Origin: Pseudomonadota bacterium
Lineage (GTDB): Bacteria > Desulfobacterota > Binatia > Binatales > Binataceae
Assembly: GCA_021323945.1 (NCBI GenBank)
Contig: JAJPKA010000005.1
Location: 1-64,000 of the forward strand
Length of the DNA stretch: 64,000 bases
Reading direction: 5' to 3'
Positions 27,212-36,654 of the stretch are shown here, in pieces (within the stretch, counting starts at the first letter, position 1; each line of letters opens with the position of its first letter). The position numbers were made by a program, and so were the translations under genes. Below the pieces are notes generated by a model. It saw only the letters and a program-made list of their open reading frames with translations. It was not told where the DNA came from and ran no database searches.

Positions 27212-27662
27212 TGTACTGCTCGGCACCGCCCTTTTGGTCTCACTAGTCGCCTGCGGCCGTCGGCCTAAGCCAATTGCCGCTTATGATCATAATCACGACG
27301 GGGTTGTAGATGAGTGGGTCTATCGCATCAGCGGATCCGATACCGAGCATGCTTTCGACACCAATGCTGACGGCAAAGCCGATGTTATCCAACTATACCA
27401 CGGCAAAGTACTGGTCAAGATCGAACAGGATCGCAATCACGATGGCCGGATAGATTTGGTCCAAGAGTACCGTGACGGCAAACTTTCCCGCATAGTGCGC
27501 GACGACAACTTCGACGGCAAACCGGAAACGATCGAAATCTATCGTAACGGACGTCTGGCGATGGTCGAGCATGACGCAAATGGCACTGGCATCGTCGATA
27601 GCGTCGACTATTATGAGGATGGTCACCTGATAAGAACTGAGCGCCCGCGTCCGAAAAATTGA
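27195..27662 (+). CDS. Lipoprotein with tandem DxNxDG (EF-hand-like) repeats
   Basis: A 155-residue lipoprotein from ATG 27195, with lipobox LVSLVACG (Cys about residue 20). The mature part is built of five units of about 24 residues, each with a calcium-loop-like D-x-N-x-D-G-x-x-D followed by a tyrosine/glycine beta-turn (DHNHDGVVD, DTNADGKAD, DRNHDGRID, DDNFDGKPE, DANGTGIVD). The third and fourth are the most regular; the fifth lacks the second acidic residue. Calcium or other divalent metal binding in the periplasm is inferred. It diverges from the metal efflux operon with overlapping 5' ends. Confidence 0.8.
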   Translation: MRCLRIVLLGTALLVSLVACGRRPKPIAAYDHNHDGVVDEWVYRISGSDTEHAFDTNADGKADVIQLYHGKVLVKIEQDRNHDGRIDLVQEYRDGKLSRIVRDDNFDGKPETIEIYRNGRLAMVEHDANGTGIVDSVDYYEDGHLIRTERPRPKN

Positions 27663-27995
27663 AGTGAAGAAAGTGGAGGAGGTTCTGCGGATTGTCGCGC
27701 AGCACGGGCTGCAGCTCGCCAAGCACCCTTGTCAGCGGCAAAGCGCAGGTGACTCGCGTGCCGTTCGAGGGAAATCGCGCTCAGGATCGCGCCTTGAAAG
27801 TTGTGAGCGGCCGCCAGCTTAACATCGCCATCCGCATCAGTCCCGAGTGCTCCGAATGGAGCTGCGGGAAGCCACGCCGCGGACCGGCGCGATCGCCGCG
27901 CTCCGCCGAAGCCGAGCGTGTCTCGACAAGGTTCACGTGACGATCGACTTCCGGCAGTCAGGACAGTCAACTAACAATACGTGCAAACATTGACT
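27663..27995. other. Intergenic stretch without recognisable gene
   Basis: About 330 bases between the repeat lipoprotein and the broken frame at 27996. Frames on both strands are short and compositionally odd. Nothing assignable was seen. Confidence 0.4.
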
Positions 27996-28485
27996 ATGAA
28001 CTGGCGACGCCTTTTCTCGCGAACGGCAAAGACACAAGACGATTCAGCGGCCATAGACACGTTCATCAAGCTTATGACGAGTGAGGCGTTGCTTAACAGC
28101 ATGCAATTGATCCGGAGACCTTGAATATTTACCTGCGCATGATTGATGTGTTTGACGAAACCAAAGATAAAGATTCCCCTAACGGGGCGCGTGAACTGGG
28201 GTGGCTTTCGGCTCAACTTGTCGAGGCTCTCGCACGACAGGCAGGAGAACCTACACCCCGCATCCTGAAGACTAATGTAAGTTTCTTGAATGAGGAGCTA
28301 AAGGGCTTCGACACAGTGGAAGCAAGGGAACGCCGAGAGCAAGCTCTTATAGAAACGCTTCGAGATCTTATGGGACAGGAACTCAGACAAGGGAGTAAGA
28401 GGCGTATTGGGGCGCATTGGTGCTAGGAGGTATCGAGGCCCTGGACAAGGAAATTCTGGAAGCTCGAGGTTCCAAGGAGAGTTGA
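27996..28485 (+). pseudogene. Frame-broken coding sequence, unknown function
   Basis: Protein-like sequence continues through three frames. Frame one begins MNWRRLFSRTAKTQDDSAAI at 27996 and ends after SEALLNSMQ. Frame two carries on as IDPETLNIYLRMIDVFDE through LRDLMGQELRQG to a stop at 28426. Frame three resumes as GALVLGGIEALDKEILEARG and stops at 28485. The joins are near 28095 and 28390. Together the parts would make a helical acidic protein of about 160 residues with an N-terminal Arg-rich patch. Either a pseudogene or two indel errors in the assembly explains this. I do not recognise the family. Confidence 0.45.
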
Positions 28486-28761
28486 TCAAGTTGGCCCGGC
28501 TCGTAGGTCGTTAACCGTTGTCCGGAGCTTGGGCGCTCGGAAAGGTACGCAGCACCGAGTTACCAACCTGAACCGCGAACGAACCCGCCACCCTCTGGAA
28601 TTCTCTTATGGTCACAGCGGCCGAGCCTAATTTGGAGTTGGGCACTAAACCAGTCAGATAGATTCCCAGGCCCGCGGACCGTAAGTCTGGCGGATTTTTG
28701 GCCACTCACGGCAAACTAAGTGGTTCGCTGATTCAAGGTGCGTCTCCGATCTCCGTTTCCT

Positions 28762-29511
28762 TCAAGCCAATAGCCCCCCGTCCGCTCCAATGACCTGGCC
28801 GGTGACGTAGTCGGAATCATTGCTGGCAAGAAACAGGAATACAGGCAGCAGTACTTCGGGGGATGGTAGATTCCTCAGACGGGTGGCAGTATCTGTGCTG
28901 GACAAGCGCGCATGGAACTCGGCCAAGGCATCAGTCATTCGACTGCGCGCAACCGGTAAGATCGCGTTTACCTGGATATTGAATTCGAGCAGCTCGCGGG
29001 CCGCGTTGCGCGCAAGCGCGATGATACCACCTTTTGCCGAAGCATAGTCGGCGACGCCGGTACTGCCCCGGACTGCCGACGGCGCAGTGAGATTGATGAT
29101 CTTGCCGGCAAGTTTGGGCTTGAGAAATCGTTTGACCATCTCGACCGTGCAATAGAACGTGCCGTACAAATGGGTCCTCAGGGTTCGGTCCCATTGTTCA
29201 GCAGTTATCTCCAGCAGCGGCGTCGGGGCTATATTGCCAGCGTTGTTGACCAGAATGTCGAGCGTGCCGTAACGACCCTCCACCGCTTCCGCCAGCCGCA
29301 GCACGTCGGCGTGACTGCCAACGTCAAAGAGACCACCTTCGGCTTCGGCGCCGCGCGCTCTCAACTCATCCAAAACCTCACGCAGCGCCATTTCGTCTTG
29401 GTGACCGACCAAATACAGTCTAGCGCCCTCGTCTGCAAAGCCCCTCGCTACAGACCGACCTATTCCGCGGCTCGCGCCGGTGATGAGTGCTACTTTTCCG
29501 CCCAGTCTCAT
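28762..29511 (-). CDS. Short-chain dehydrogenase/reductase (3-oxoacyl reductase-like)
   Basis: A 249-residue classical SDR from ATG 29511; the upstream extension to 29580 lacks features. The cofactor motif TGASRGIG is near residue 13, followed by NNAGNIAPTP, the catalytic Ser in NLTAPSAV, YASAKGG, and a C-terminal SDYVTGQVIGADGGLLA. It probably reduces or oxidises a small carbonyl/alcohol with NAD(P). The genomic neighbourhood does not narrow the substrate. Confidence 0.92.
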   Translation of the reverse strand: MRLGGKVALITGASRGIGRSVARGFADEGARLYLVGHQDEMALREVLDELRARGAEAEGGLFDVGSHADVLRLAEAVEGRYGTLDILVNNAGNIAPTPLLEITAEQWDRTLRTHLYGTFYCTVEMVKRFLKPKLAGKIINLTAPSAVRGSTGVADYASAKGGIIALARNAARELLEFNIQVNAILPVARSRMTDALAEFHARLSSTDTATRLRNLPSPEVLLPVFLFLASNDSDYVTGQVIGADGGLLA

Positions 29512-29892
29512 CCGCGCCCGACGACCTTCCAAGACACTCAATGTTAACCCGACACCGGAGCTGATTGAAATGGCCAGCACTCTCGGTTGCTAGCACCCCG
29601 ACTTCCATTGAACCCAACGTTCAGATGCACGCGATCCTCGACTGTCTCACTGGACAACTAGTCGAAAGACATTTCATGAAGCGACAAGACGCTAAGACCC
29701 GAGCAGTCGCTTGAGTTCGCAACTGATGATCCTTGCTCTAAGTGGCAGCGGTCCGCGGATAGGTGTATATATGTTGATTCGGTGCGCGCCTGGCCTGACG
29801 CTGCGACGCAAGGATCGAACTAACGAGTCGCTTCTCCTCTTCGCCCGGGGGCGCGTGATGGCCGAGGCGATGGGGTTACATGGAGTTTCGAA
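29512..29892. other. Divergent intergenic stretch without recognisable gene
   Basis: About 380 bases between the SDR start and the cupin start. A Shine-Dalgarno GGAG at 29882-29885 serves the cupin gene. Nothing else was recognised. Confidence 0.4.
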
Positions 29893-30393
29893 TTGGACAC
29901 GCCAACCAACGTCGTTAATCAGGATAAGGTGCCGTGGGCCGAAGCCGGTCACGGGGCGCGATTTCACTGCCTGCGCAAGCAACTCAGCGCCTTCGCCGGC
30001 AGCCAGAGGATCGGATGCTCGCTGTACGAAGTGGCGCCGGGCAAGAGTGCCTGGCCGGCTCACTATCACACTGCTAACGAGGAGGCGATCTATATTCTCG
30101 ACGGTGCAGGCACGCTGCGATTAGGCAACCGCGATCTCGCGGTTGCCCGCGGCGATTACATCGCCCTGCTACCAGTCGCAGAAGCTGCCCATCGGTTGAT
30201 CAACACCTCATCGCAGCCCCTGCGTTATCTGTGCATTTCAACGATGATCGAACCCGAGGTGACCGTCTATCCCGACTCGAACAAAATCGGGGTTTTCATC
30301 GGGGCTGCACCCGGCGGCCCGAAGGAAAAACGCACGCTCGCCAAATCCCTGCGAGCCGATGCCGAGGTCGATTATTGGGAAGATGAAGACTAG
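29893..30393 (+). CDS. Single-domain cupin protein
   Basis: A 166-residue protein starting at a TTG codon. GGAG sits seven bases upstream and no in-frame ATG/GTG is better placed. The cupin core is clear: PAHYHTANEEAIYILDGAG (metal His, His, Glu) at about residues 57-75, then GDYIALLPVAEAAHRLIN with the last His. It therefore likely binds one divalent metal. Proteins of this shape are sugar isomerases, dioxygenases or sensors, and nothing in the neighbourhood decides. The C-terminus is acidic (DYWEDED). Confidence 0.85.
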   Translation: MDTPTNVVNQDKVPWAEAGHGARFHCLRKQLSAFAGSQRIGCSLYEVAPGKSAWPAHYHTANEEAIYILDGAGTLRLGNRDLAVARGDYIALLPVAEAAHRLINTSSQPLRYLCISTMIEPEVTVYPDSNKIGVFIGAAPGGPKEKRTLAKSLRADAEVDYWEDED

Positions 30394-30459
30394 CGCCACT
30401 CAGCGGTCGCGAGAGGGACGCGATTATATATCAATAAAGAGCGCAGCTCACTGGTTTAT

Positions 30460-31545
30460 TCAATTAAGGGGTGCCTCGGCTCCGGCTATGATCTGGTCGA
30501 AGGTCAGCTTGTGAGTGACAGCATGCCCGAGCCGGTCCAGCAGAACGAATTCGACTTTGTCGCCGCGGCGCTTTTTATCCAATCGCAGGGCGCGAATGAA
30601 CTCGGTGCTCAGCCAGCCTGGTGGTAAAACGGTCATCAAGCCCATCGCCTCGAGGAGCTGGCACAATCGTTCGGCTTCCTCGACTTTGAGTCCCTGATAC
30701 TTGGTCGAGAGCCGCGCCGCGGAGGCCATTCCAATCGCGACCGCCTCACCATGGAGATAATTGCCATAGCTGGTCGATGCCTCTAATGCGTGGCCGAGCG
30801 TATGGCCAAAATTAAGGATCTTGCGCAGACCTTCTTCCCGCTCGTCGCGAGAGACAACCGCTGCTTTGTGTCGCAGCGAGCGCTCGACCATGGACACTAG
30901 CCGCTCGGGATGGCGTTCGAGGATCAGTTGCATCTCTCGCTCCAGCCAGTCCAGGAAACCCTCATCCATGATTGCGCCGTACTTGATCACCTCGGCCAGA
31001 CCCTCGCGGAATTCTCGTTCCGGCAGACTTTCGAGTGTGTCGACGTCGGCAATGACAAGGCGGGGTTGATAGAAGGCACCAATCAGATTCTTTGCGTCCT
31101 TGAGGTTAACTCCGGTTTTGCCACCGAGCGCGGAATCGACCTGCGCGATCATCGAGGTAGGCACCTGCACCAGCGCAATCCCGCGCAAATAAGTCGCTGC
31201 GGCAAACCCTGCGAGGTCGCCTACCACACCTCCGCCGAGCGCAAAGACTGTGCTCTCGCGGTCCAGCTCCGCATCCGCCAGCCGCTGATAGATGGTTTGC
31301 AGCACCGGAAATGACTTGCTCGGCTCTCCAGGGGCGATCTCAATCAGTGCCGCATCGAAGCCTTCCCGCCGCAGGCTTTGGAGCACAACATCTGCATAAA
31401 GCCGCCCGACGTTGGCGTCGGTAACGAGAGCACAACGGTTAGGCGATAGGCCAGCGTCGCGTGCGAGGCGACCAATAGCGGTGAGCAACCCGCAGCCCAC
31501 TGTAACCTGATACGAACTACGGCCCAAATCTACTACAAACTCCAT
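30460..31545 (-). CDS. aroB: 3-dehydroquinate synthase
   Basis: The 361-residue enzyme converts DAHP to 3-dehydroquinate, the second shikimate-pathway step. Seen: VTDANVGRLYADVV, ALGGGVVGDLAGFAAATYLRG, VQVPTSMIAQVDSALGGKTG, LNFGHTLGHALEA (metal His) and HGEAVAIGM. It follows aroK after three bases, in the order aroC-aroK-aroB. Confidence 0.97.
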   Translation of the reverse strand: MEFVVDLGRSSYQVTVGCGLLTAIGRLARDAGLSPNRCALVTDANVGRLYADVVLQSLRREGFDAALIEIAPGEPSKSFPVLQTIYQRLADAELDRESTVFALGGGVVGDLAGFAAATYLRGIALVQVPTSMIAQVDSALGGKTGVNLKDAKNLIGAFYQPRLVIADVDTLESLPEREFREGLAEVIKYGAIMDEGFLDWLEREMQLILERHPERLVSMVERSLRHKAAVVSRDEREEGLRKILNFGHTLGHALEASTSYGNYLHGEAVAIGMASAARLSTKYQGLKVEEAERLCQLLEAMGLMTVLPPGWLSTEFIRALRLDKKRRGDKVEFVLLDRLGHAVTHKLTFDQIIAGAEAPLN

Positions 31546-31548
31546 CGT

Positions 31549-32199
31549 TCATTCGCCATCGCGCGTTGCTGTATCATCCTGAGTCGAATTGGATGCTCTA
31601 TTCGCCCTGGGCGGCGACGACATTGCGCTTGCCGGATGACGAGCAACCAATCGATAGTTCTGCGCCAGCGCGGTCAGGATCGCATCGGTCACCTGCTCGA
31701 CCGTACGCTCGGAAGTATCTATGGTCAGCGCCGCGCGAGCATAGGCTTCGCGCCGCGCCTCCATCAATTCGGTGATTCGTTGCCTGAGGGGGGTGGCATG
31801 CTGAGAGAGCATTGGCCGGGTTTTCATCCCCCGCGCAATTCTTTGCGCTATCACGTCGGGGCGCGCGCTCAGACAAATAATAACTCCGCATTGGCTGAGT
31901 GCGGCAAAGTTCTCAGGATCAACAATAGCGCCGCCGCCGGTTGCGATGACCGCCGGGGCGGGGTTACCACACTGCGCACAGCGTCGGCGATCCGAGGCAA
32001 TTTCTTTGATAAAATCCCGCTCGAGCGCGCGGAAGTGCGCTTCACCATGGTCTCGAAAGATCTCCTCAATCGGCTTTCCGGCCCGCAGGCTTATCTCGGC
32101 ATCACAGTCGACTAATCGCCAGGTGAGCAACTGCGCGAGATGGCGGGCGACTGTGCTTTTGCCGGTTGCCATGAAGCCGGCGAGGATCAGTTTGGTCAT
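31549..32199 (-). CDS. aroK: Shikimate kinase
   Basis: A 216-residue reading from ATG 32199 (MTKLILAGFMATGKST). The upstream 45 codons have no family similarity. The P-loop GFMATGKST, the DCDAEISLRAG shikimate site and ATGGGAIVDPEN identify it. The protein is longer than typical shikimate kinases (about 170-180) because of a Ser/Asn/Thr-rich C-terminal tail of some 30 residues and a CAQCGNPAP insert. The insert carries a CxxC that might bind metal or be structural. It lies between aroC and aroB. Confidence 0.93.
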   Translation of the reverse strand: MTKLILAGFMATGKSTVARHLAQLLTWRLVDCDAEISLRAGKPIEEIFRDHGEAHFRALERDFIKEIASDRRRCAQCGNPAPAVIATGGGAIVDPENFAALSQCGVIICLSARPDVIAQRIARGMKTRPMLSQHATPLRQRITELMEARREAYARAALTIDTSERTVEQVTDAILTALAQNYRLVARHPASAMSSPPRANRASNSTQDDTATRDGE

Positions 32200-32330
32200 G
32201 AATTGGCCCAAGCATGACGTGTTAGCCGGCCCTTGATCAATCTCTGAACCGAAACACGTCTGCGGCGAACTGCCTGGTGCGTGCTGCTCGAGCGCATCGC
32301 CTCCGTCCCCGGGCAGAACGCAGCAATGTC

Positions 32331-33497
32331 TCAATAATTGCGCACCTGTTCGAGATAGCCGTAGTAATTGCGTCGAATTTCGGTGAACGAATCACCGCCG
32401 AACTTTTCCAGAAAGGCGTTGGCGATTTCAAAAGCCACAACTGATTCGGCGATAACGGCCGCCGCTGGGATAGCGCAAACGTCGGAACGCTCAATCGCAG
32501 CGATCGCTTCAGCCTTGGTCTTAATGTCCGCGGAGCGCAACGGGCGCATCAACGTTGACAGCGGCTTGAAGGCAATGCGGACCCGCAGCGGCTCACCGGT
32601 GCTCATCCCACCTTCAGTACCTCCCGAGTTGTTCGAATAACGCGTGAAACGGCGCTCAGCCTGATCGTACCCAATCTCGTCGTGCAGTTGTGAACCGCGC
32701 AAGCGGGATGCACCGAAGCCGAGGCCAAACTCAACTCCTTTTACAGCTTGCAGACCCATCAGGGCATGAGCGATTCGACCGTCGAGTTTGCGGTCCCACT
32801 GCACATGACTGCCCAACCCGACCGGGAGTCCGGTGGCCACCACCTCCACCACGCCGCCCAGTGTGTCGCCCTCCCGCTTGCACGCGTCAATCTCGGCAAC
32901 GATCGCGCGTTCCGCCTCGGCATCGGCGACCCTGACAGACGATTGCTCGGTAATCCGCGCGAGCTCCTGCAGCGTGAGGTCGGGTGAGATTTTCGCTTCG
33001 ATGTTGCCAATGCTGACGACGTAGCCAAGAACCGAAATACCAAAGGGTGCGACGAATTGTCTGGCAAGGGAGCCAAGGGCAACACGCGCCGCCGTCTCGC
33101 GAGCCGAAGCACGTTCCAGCACGTCGCGGACATCGTCGAGATTATATTTCAATACCCCGGCGAGGTCGGCATGACCCGGGCGGGGCCGGGTAACAATCTT
33201 GGCCTCGCCACGATCGCGCGGGTCTGGAGACATCCGCTTCTCCCAGTTTTTGAAGTCGCGGTTCTCAATGATTAACGTGATCGGACTGCCCAGAGTACGG
33301 CCAAAACGAATGCCCGACACAACACGGACCTCATCGCGTTCAATAGCCATGCGCCCGCCACGTCCGTAGCCCTTTTGCCGTCGCGCGAGGTCGCGATTGA
33401 TCGCATCTACGTCAATGTCATAGCCTGCCGGCGCACCCTCAACAACAGCGATGAGTTGGGGACCGTGCGATTCGCCGGCCGTGAGAAAACGAAGCAT
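32331..33497 (-). CDS. aroC: Chorismate synthase
   Basis: The 388-residue FMN-dependent enzyme makes chorismate from EPSP. Signatures: TAGESHGPQLIAVVEG at the N-terminus, RRQKGYGRGGRM, RPRPGHADLAG, ERASARETAARVA, NNSGGTEGGMSTGEP and IKPLST-like FKPLSTLMRPL. AAGGA-type ribosome site (AAGGA) precedes the ATG. It is the first gene of the aroC-aroK-aroB transcript; a divergent 209-base spacer separates it from the alpha/beta-hydrolase gene. Confidence 0.97.
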   Translation of the reverse strand: MLRFLTAGESHGPQLIAVVEGAPAGYDIDVDAINRDLARRQKGYGRGGRMAIERDEVRVVSGIRFGRTLGSPITLIIENRDFKNWEKRMSPDPRDRGEAKIVTRPRPGHADLAGVLKYNLDDVRDVLERASARETAARVALGSLARQFVAPFGISVLGYVVSIGNIEAKISPDLTLQELARITEQSSVRVADAEAERAIVAEIDACKREGDTLGGVVEVVATGLPVGLGSHVQWDRKLDGRIAHALMGLQAVKGVEFGLGFGASRLRGSQLHDEIGYDQAERRFTRYSNNSGGTEGGMSTGEPLRVRIAFKPLSTLMRPLRSADIKTKAEAIAAIERSDVCAIPAAAVIAESVVAFEIANAFLEKFGGDSFTEIRRNYYGYLEQVRNY

Positions 33498-33706
33498 CAG
33501 AGGTCCTTGGTCCTTACAATTGCAGACACACCCGCAAGCAACGATTGAACCAGAAGCAAACCACTGGTGGCAATGCTCGCGCTTCAGTGCGGCGGAGCTG
33601 CATTCTAATCATTCGATTCATCAGCTTCCTCCCAAGCGCGAGTTCGACCAAGTTTATAATAATAGCAGTCGCTGGACGGCATTGGTTATGCTAGTTTTGA
33701 CCAGTT

Positions 33707-34603
33707 ATGCGTCGTGACGTCGACTTCGATGCCGAAGGGGTTACCCTAAGAGGCTGGCTTTATACTCCTGAGCCTACCAAAGACCCTGTGCCCGGTGTGG
33801 TAATGGCGCACGGTTTCTCAGCGGTCAAGGAAATGTATCTCGACCGTTACGCCGAAGTTTTTACCGCTGCCGGGCTCGCTACGCTTGTATTTGACAACCG
33901 CAACTTCGGCGCGAGCGATGGCGAGCCTCGGTACGAAATTGACCCATGGCAGCAGGTACGTGATTATCGGCATGCGATAACCTGGCTCTGCCGCCAACCG
34001 GGTATCAATCGGGAGCGGATTGGGGTTTGGGGATCGAGTTATAGTGGCGGTCATGCTCTGGTGCTGGGTGCCATCGATCGCCGCATCAAATGTGTGGTGT
34101 CACAGGTTCCGCTCGTTAGTGGATCACGCAATCTGGCGCGGTTGGTGCGTGCCGACATGGCTGCTGTCCTGCGCGCACAGTTCGATGCCGATAGGGAAGC
34201 CCGCTATACCGGAGCAGCGCCAGCTATGATTCCTGTGATAACGTCCGAAGCCAACGGAGTTGCGGCTTTGCCAACCGCGGACTCCTGGCAGTGGTTCACT
34301 GAGACGGCGAAAACCCGGGCGCCGTCCTGGCGCAATCAGGTAACCTTGCGCACGGTCGAAATGCTCGGGGAATACGAACCAGGTTCGTACATTGACCGGA
34401 TCAGTCCCACTCCGTTGCTGATGCTAATCGCCGATAGTGACCACTTGGCGGTGGCCGATGAGGCATTTGCTGCTTATAATCGCGCGCTCGAACCTAAACG
34501 GCTTGTAATCTTGAAGGGTGGTCACTTCGACGCGTACGTGGAAGCATTCGAACAAACCAGTGGCGCTGCGCGTGACTGGTTTGTCGAGCATCTCACCTCT
34601 TAG
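33707..34603 (+). CDS. Alpha/beta-hydrolase
   Basis: A 298-residue cytoplasmic serine hydrolase. The beta3 HG motif is VMAHGFSAVKEMY, the nucleophile elbow is WGSSYSGGHAL (Ser about residue 110), the acid is in LIADSDHLA and the catalytic His in LKGGHFDAY. It resembles the dienelactone-hydrolase/YcjY-like group that acts on esters or thioesters. The substrate is unknown. The following phosphodiesterase gene begins 29 bases later, so they may be co-transcribed. Confidence 0.88.
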   Translation: MRRDVDFDAEGVTLRGWLYTPEPTKDPVPGVVMAHGFSAVKEMYLDRYAEVFTAAGLATLVFDNRNFGASDGEPRYEIDPWQQVRDYRHAITWLCRQPGINRERIGVWGSSYSGGHALVLGAIDRRIKCVVSQVPLVSGSRNLARLVRADMAAVLRAQFDADREARYTGAAPAMIPVITSEANGVAALPTADSWQWFTETAKTRAPSWRNQVTLRTVEMLGEYEPGSYIDRISPTPLLMLIADSDHLAVADEAFAAYNRALEPKRLVILKGGHFDAYVEAFEQTSGAARDWFVEHLTS

Positions 34604-34632
34604 CAGGATCGAGCCCGTGCACGTTTGAGCAG

Positions 34633-36432
34633 ATGAAACTGAAATGCCGCACCCGCTTATCCTCAGCGGCAATCTTCTTCGTCGCTGTACTGTTCTCGGG
34701 CACGGCACTAGCCCGTGCTATTCCCAAACGTGACGGACGAGTCTGCATCGTGATGGTCTGGGACGGACTGCGGCCGGATTTAGTCAATGAACGCGATACC
34801 CCCAACCTCTTCTCACTCGAGCACGAAGGAGTCTTGTTCAGCCATCATCATGCGGTCTTCCCGACCATAACAATGGTGAATGCCGCAGCTCTGGCGACTG
34901 GTGGCAAGCCTGGTTACACGGGTATCCTTGATGACGCGATGTATTTCCGCCCTCTGATTCGAGTTAAAACGAAAAATGAACAGCAACACTCTATGGTGTT
35001 GGCCGACTCCCCAGTTAATCTCGAAAACTCCGCTAATCTCGCCGCGCTCAACAGCAGCGTCATGTTCAACGGTTACCTGGTTGGAGTCGAGGGAGTGGCG
35101 CAGCAAGTGCTGCGCAAGGGGGGCTACGTCGCGATTATCGGCAAGCAAGGGCCGACATTCCTGTTTGACGACGAAGCCGACCAACGTCAACCTGCTCCTT
35201 CCGACTATTTGTTCGTCGCCGACGATCTGGCGCGCCCCAAATTGTCCGATGCAATGGCCGCATCCAAACCCTTGATGCGCCTGGGGGACCTGCAGTCCGT
35301 CAGCGATCGTGACCAATGGTTTGCGCAAATCCTCATAAGTCGTGCTCTTCCCGCCGCTCGAGCTGCATCCTTAAAGGGGCACTCGGCACTGATTGTCTTC
35401 TGGCAACATAACCCGGATCTTGTCCAACACGTCGCGGGATTAGGCACGCAACCGGCACTGAACGCATTGCGCCAATGCGATGCCAATCTAGGCCGGATTC
35501 GAGCCGCCCTAGCGCGTCTGGGCCTCGTTCATCGGACTGATCTTATAGTGGTTTCGGACCATGGCTTCGCCACAATTCGCATGTCTGTCTCACTGGCCGA
35601 TCTGTTAGTCGGAGCGGGAATCAAGAAGTCGGCCACCAGCCACGATATCGTGGTGGCGCGAAACGGTGGCAACGACCTCGTTTACCTGTCGCGCGAAACT
35701 TTTCCGTCGGAGGAGGCTCGACGGGCCACCCTCGCTCGCATTGTCGATTTCGCTGCAGCGCAGGAGTGGTGCGGCCCGATTTTTTCCCGCAAGCCCGCGA
35801 CCCAGACTTCCGCCACTAATCGGCAGAATCGGCTGGGATGGATTCCCGGAACGTTCGCACAGGAAGCGCTTGGCGTGTACAACGCCGAACGTTCGCCTGA
35901 CCTGATTGTGTCATTCCGAGAGATTACCGATTTGGATAACCGGGGACTTACGGGTCCCGGCAACCCCGCATTTGTCGTGGGTTCGGGTGGGCAGGGGTTA
36001 CGGCAAAACGCGTCTTTCCCGCTGGTCACGCCGGTCCCCGGCGCGGTGTACGCCGACAGCCGCTCTCTCTCCACAGGGCAGGGGACCCATGGTGCAGCAG
36101 GGGCCCACGAACTGCAGGCGTTTTGCGCGGCTATCGGTCCTGACTTTCGCCGACATTTTAACGATCCGCTGCCGAGCGGCAATGCAGATCTCGCACCAAC
36201 CATCCGGCAACTTCTCGATCTCGCCACTCCGGCGGGAGCCACAGGTCGAGTTCTTGAAGAGGCGCTCGCCCCGCCAGCTGAAACGGGACCAATCCATCAA
36301 GAGATTCTAACGTCCTACCTCGTACTGCAGGGCCAGGAAATTCTCACCAAACTGCGCCTGACCAATTACAAGGGACAGGATTATTTTGAAGATTCCTCAG
36401 TGACCAGGACCCCGCTCAACGGCTCTCCGTGA
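34633..36432 (+). CDS. Exported type I phosphodiesterase/nucleotide pyrophosphatase family protein
   Basis: The 599-residue protein has a signal peptide (through FSGTALARA) and the alkaline-phosphatase-superfamily metal sites: MVWDGLRPD (first Asp), the likely Thr nucleophile in FPTITMVNAAALATG, VVSDHGF and the late GTHGAAGAHE. Located in the periplasm, it probably cleaves phosphodiesters or pyrophosphates. It is longer than minimal ENPP-type bacterial enzymes because of inserts in the middle. Substrate is not predictable. Confidence 0.87.
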   Translation: MKLKCRTRLSSAAIFFVAVLFSGTALARAIPKRDGRVCIVMVWDGLRPDLVNERDTPNLFSLEHEGVLFSHHHAVFPTITMVNAAALATGGKPGYTGILDDAMYFRPLIRVKTKNEQQHSMVLADSPVNLENSANLAALNSSVMFNGYLVGVEGVAQQVLRKGGYVAIIGKQGPTFLFDDEADQRQPAPSDYLFVADDLARPKLSDAMAASKPLMRLGDLQSVSDRDQWFAQILISRALPAARAASLKGHSALIVFWQHNPDLVQHVAGLGTQPALNALRQCDANLGRIRAALARLGLVHRTDLIVVSDHGFATIRMSVSLADLLVGAGIKKSATSHDIVVARNGGNDLVYLSRETFPSEEARRATLARIVDFAAAQEWCGPIFSRKPATQTSATNRQNRLGWIPGTFAQEALGVYNAERSPDLIVSFREITDLDNRGLTGPGNPAFVVGSGGQGLRQNASFPLVTPVPGAVYADSRSLSTGQGTHGAAGAHELQAFCAAIGPDFRRHFNDPLPSGNADLAPTIRQLLDLATPAGATGRVLEEALAPPAETGPIHQEILTSYLVLQGQEILTKLRLTNYKGQDYFEDSSVTRTPLNGSP

Positions 36433-36510
36433 AGAGACCTTCGACGGACATTTGCGTGGTCAAGGGGTCGCTTGCCACTTCGCCCCAATGTCCTTGCAGT
36501 TAACCGACCA

Positions 36511-36531
36511 CTCGCTAGTGTGGTTAGCGAG
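36511..36531. other. Perfect 7-bp hairpin in the sppA leader
   Basis: CTCGCTA (36511-36517) and TAGCGAG (36525-36531) flank the seven-base loop GTGTGGT, 124 bases before the sppA start. There is no T-run, so it is not a typical terminator. It may be a leader hairpin or operator. Confidence 0.3.
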
Positions 36532-36654
36532 CGGGCGAAAGTCGCGCAGTTCAGTTTGAACCGATGGCAGAATATCCCGCATCCGACCTCCTCCGCCGTT
36601 CATTCATGACCAGGAGCCTTGACGTCGATCTGCGGGTAGAACGGAGATGAATTG

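Noticed and set aside
28511..28705. 64-codon minus-strand frame (GTG start) near 28600
   Set aside because: No family, no ribosome site, and the region borders a broken gene; evidence is too weak.
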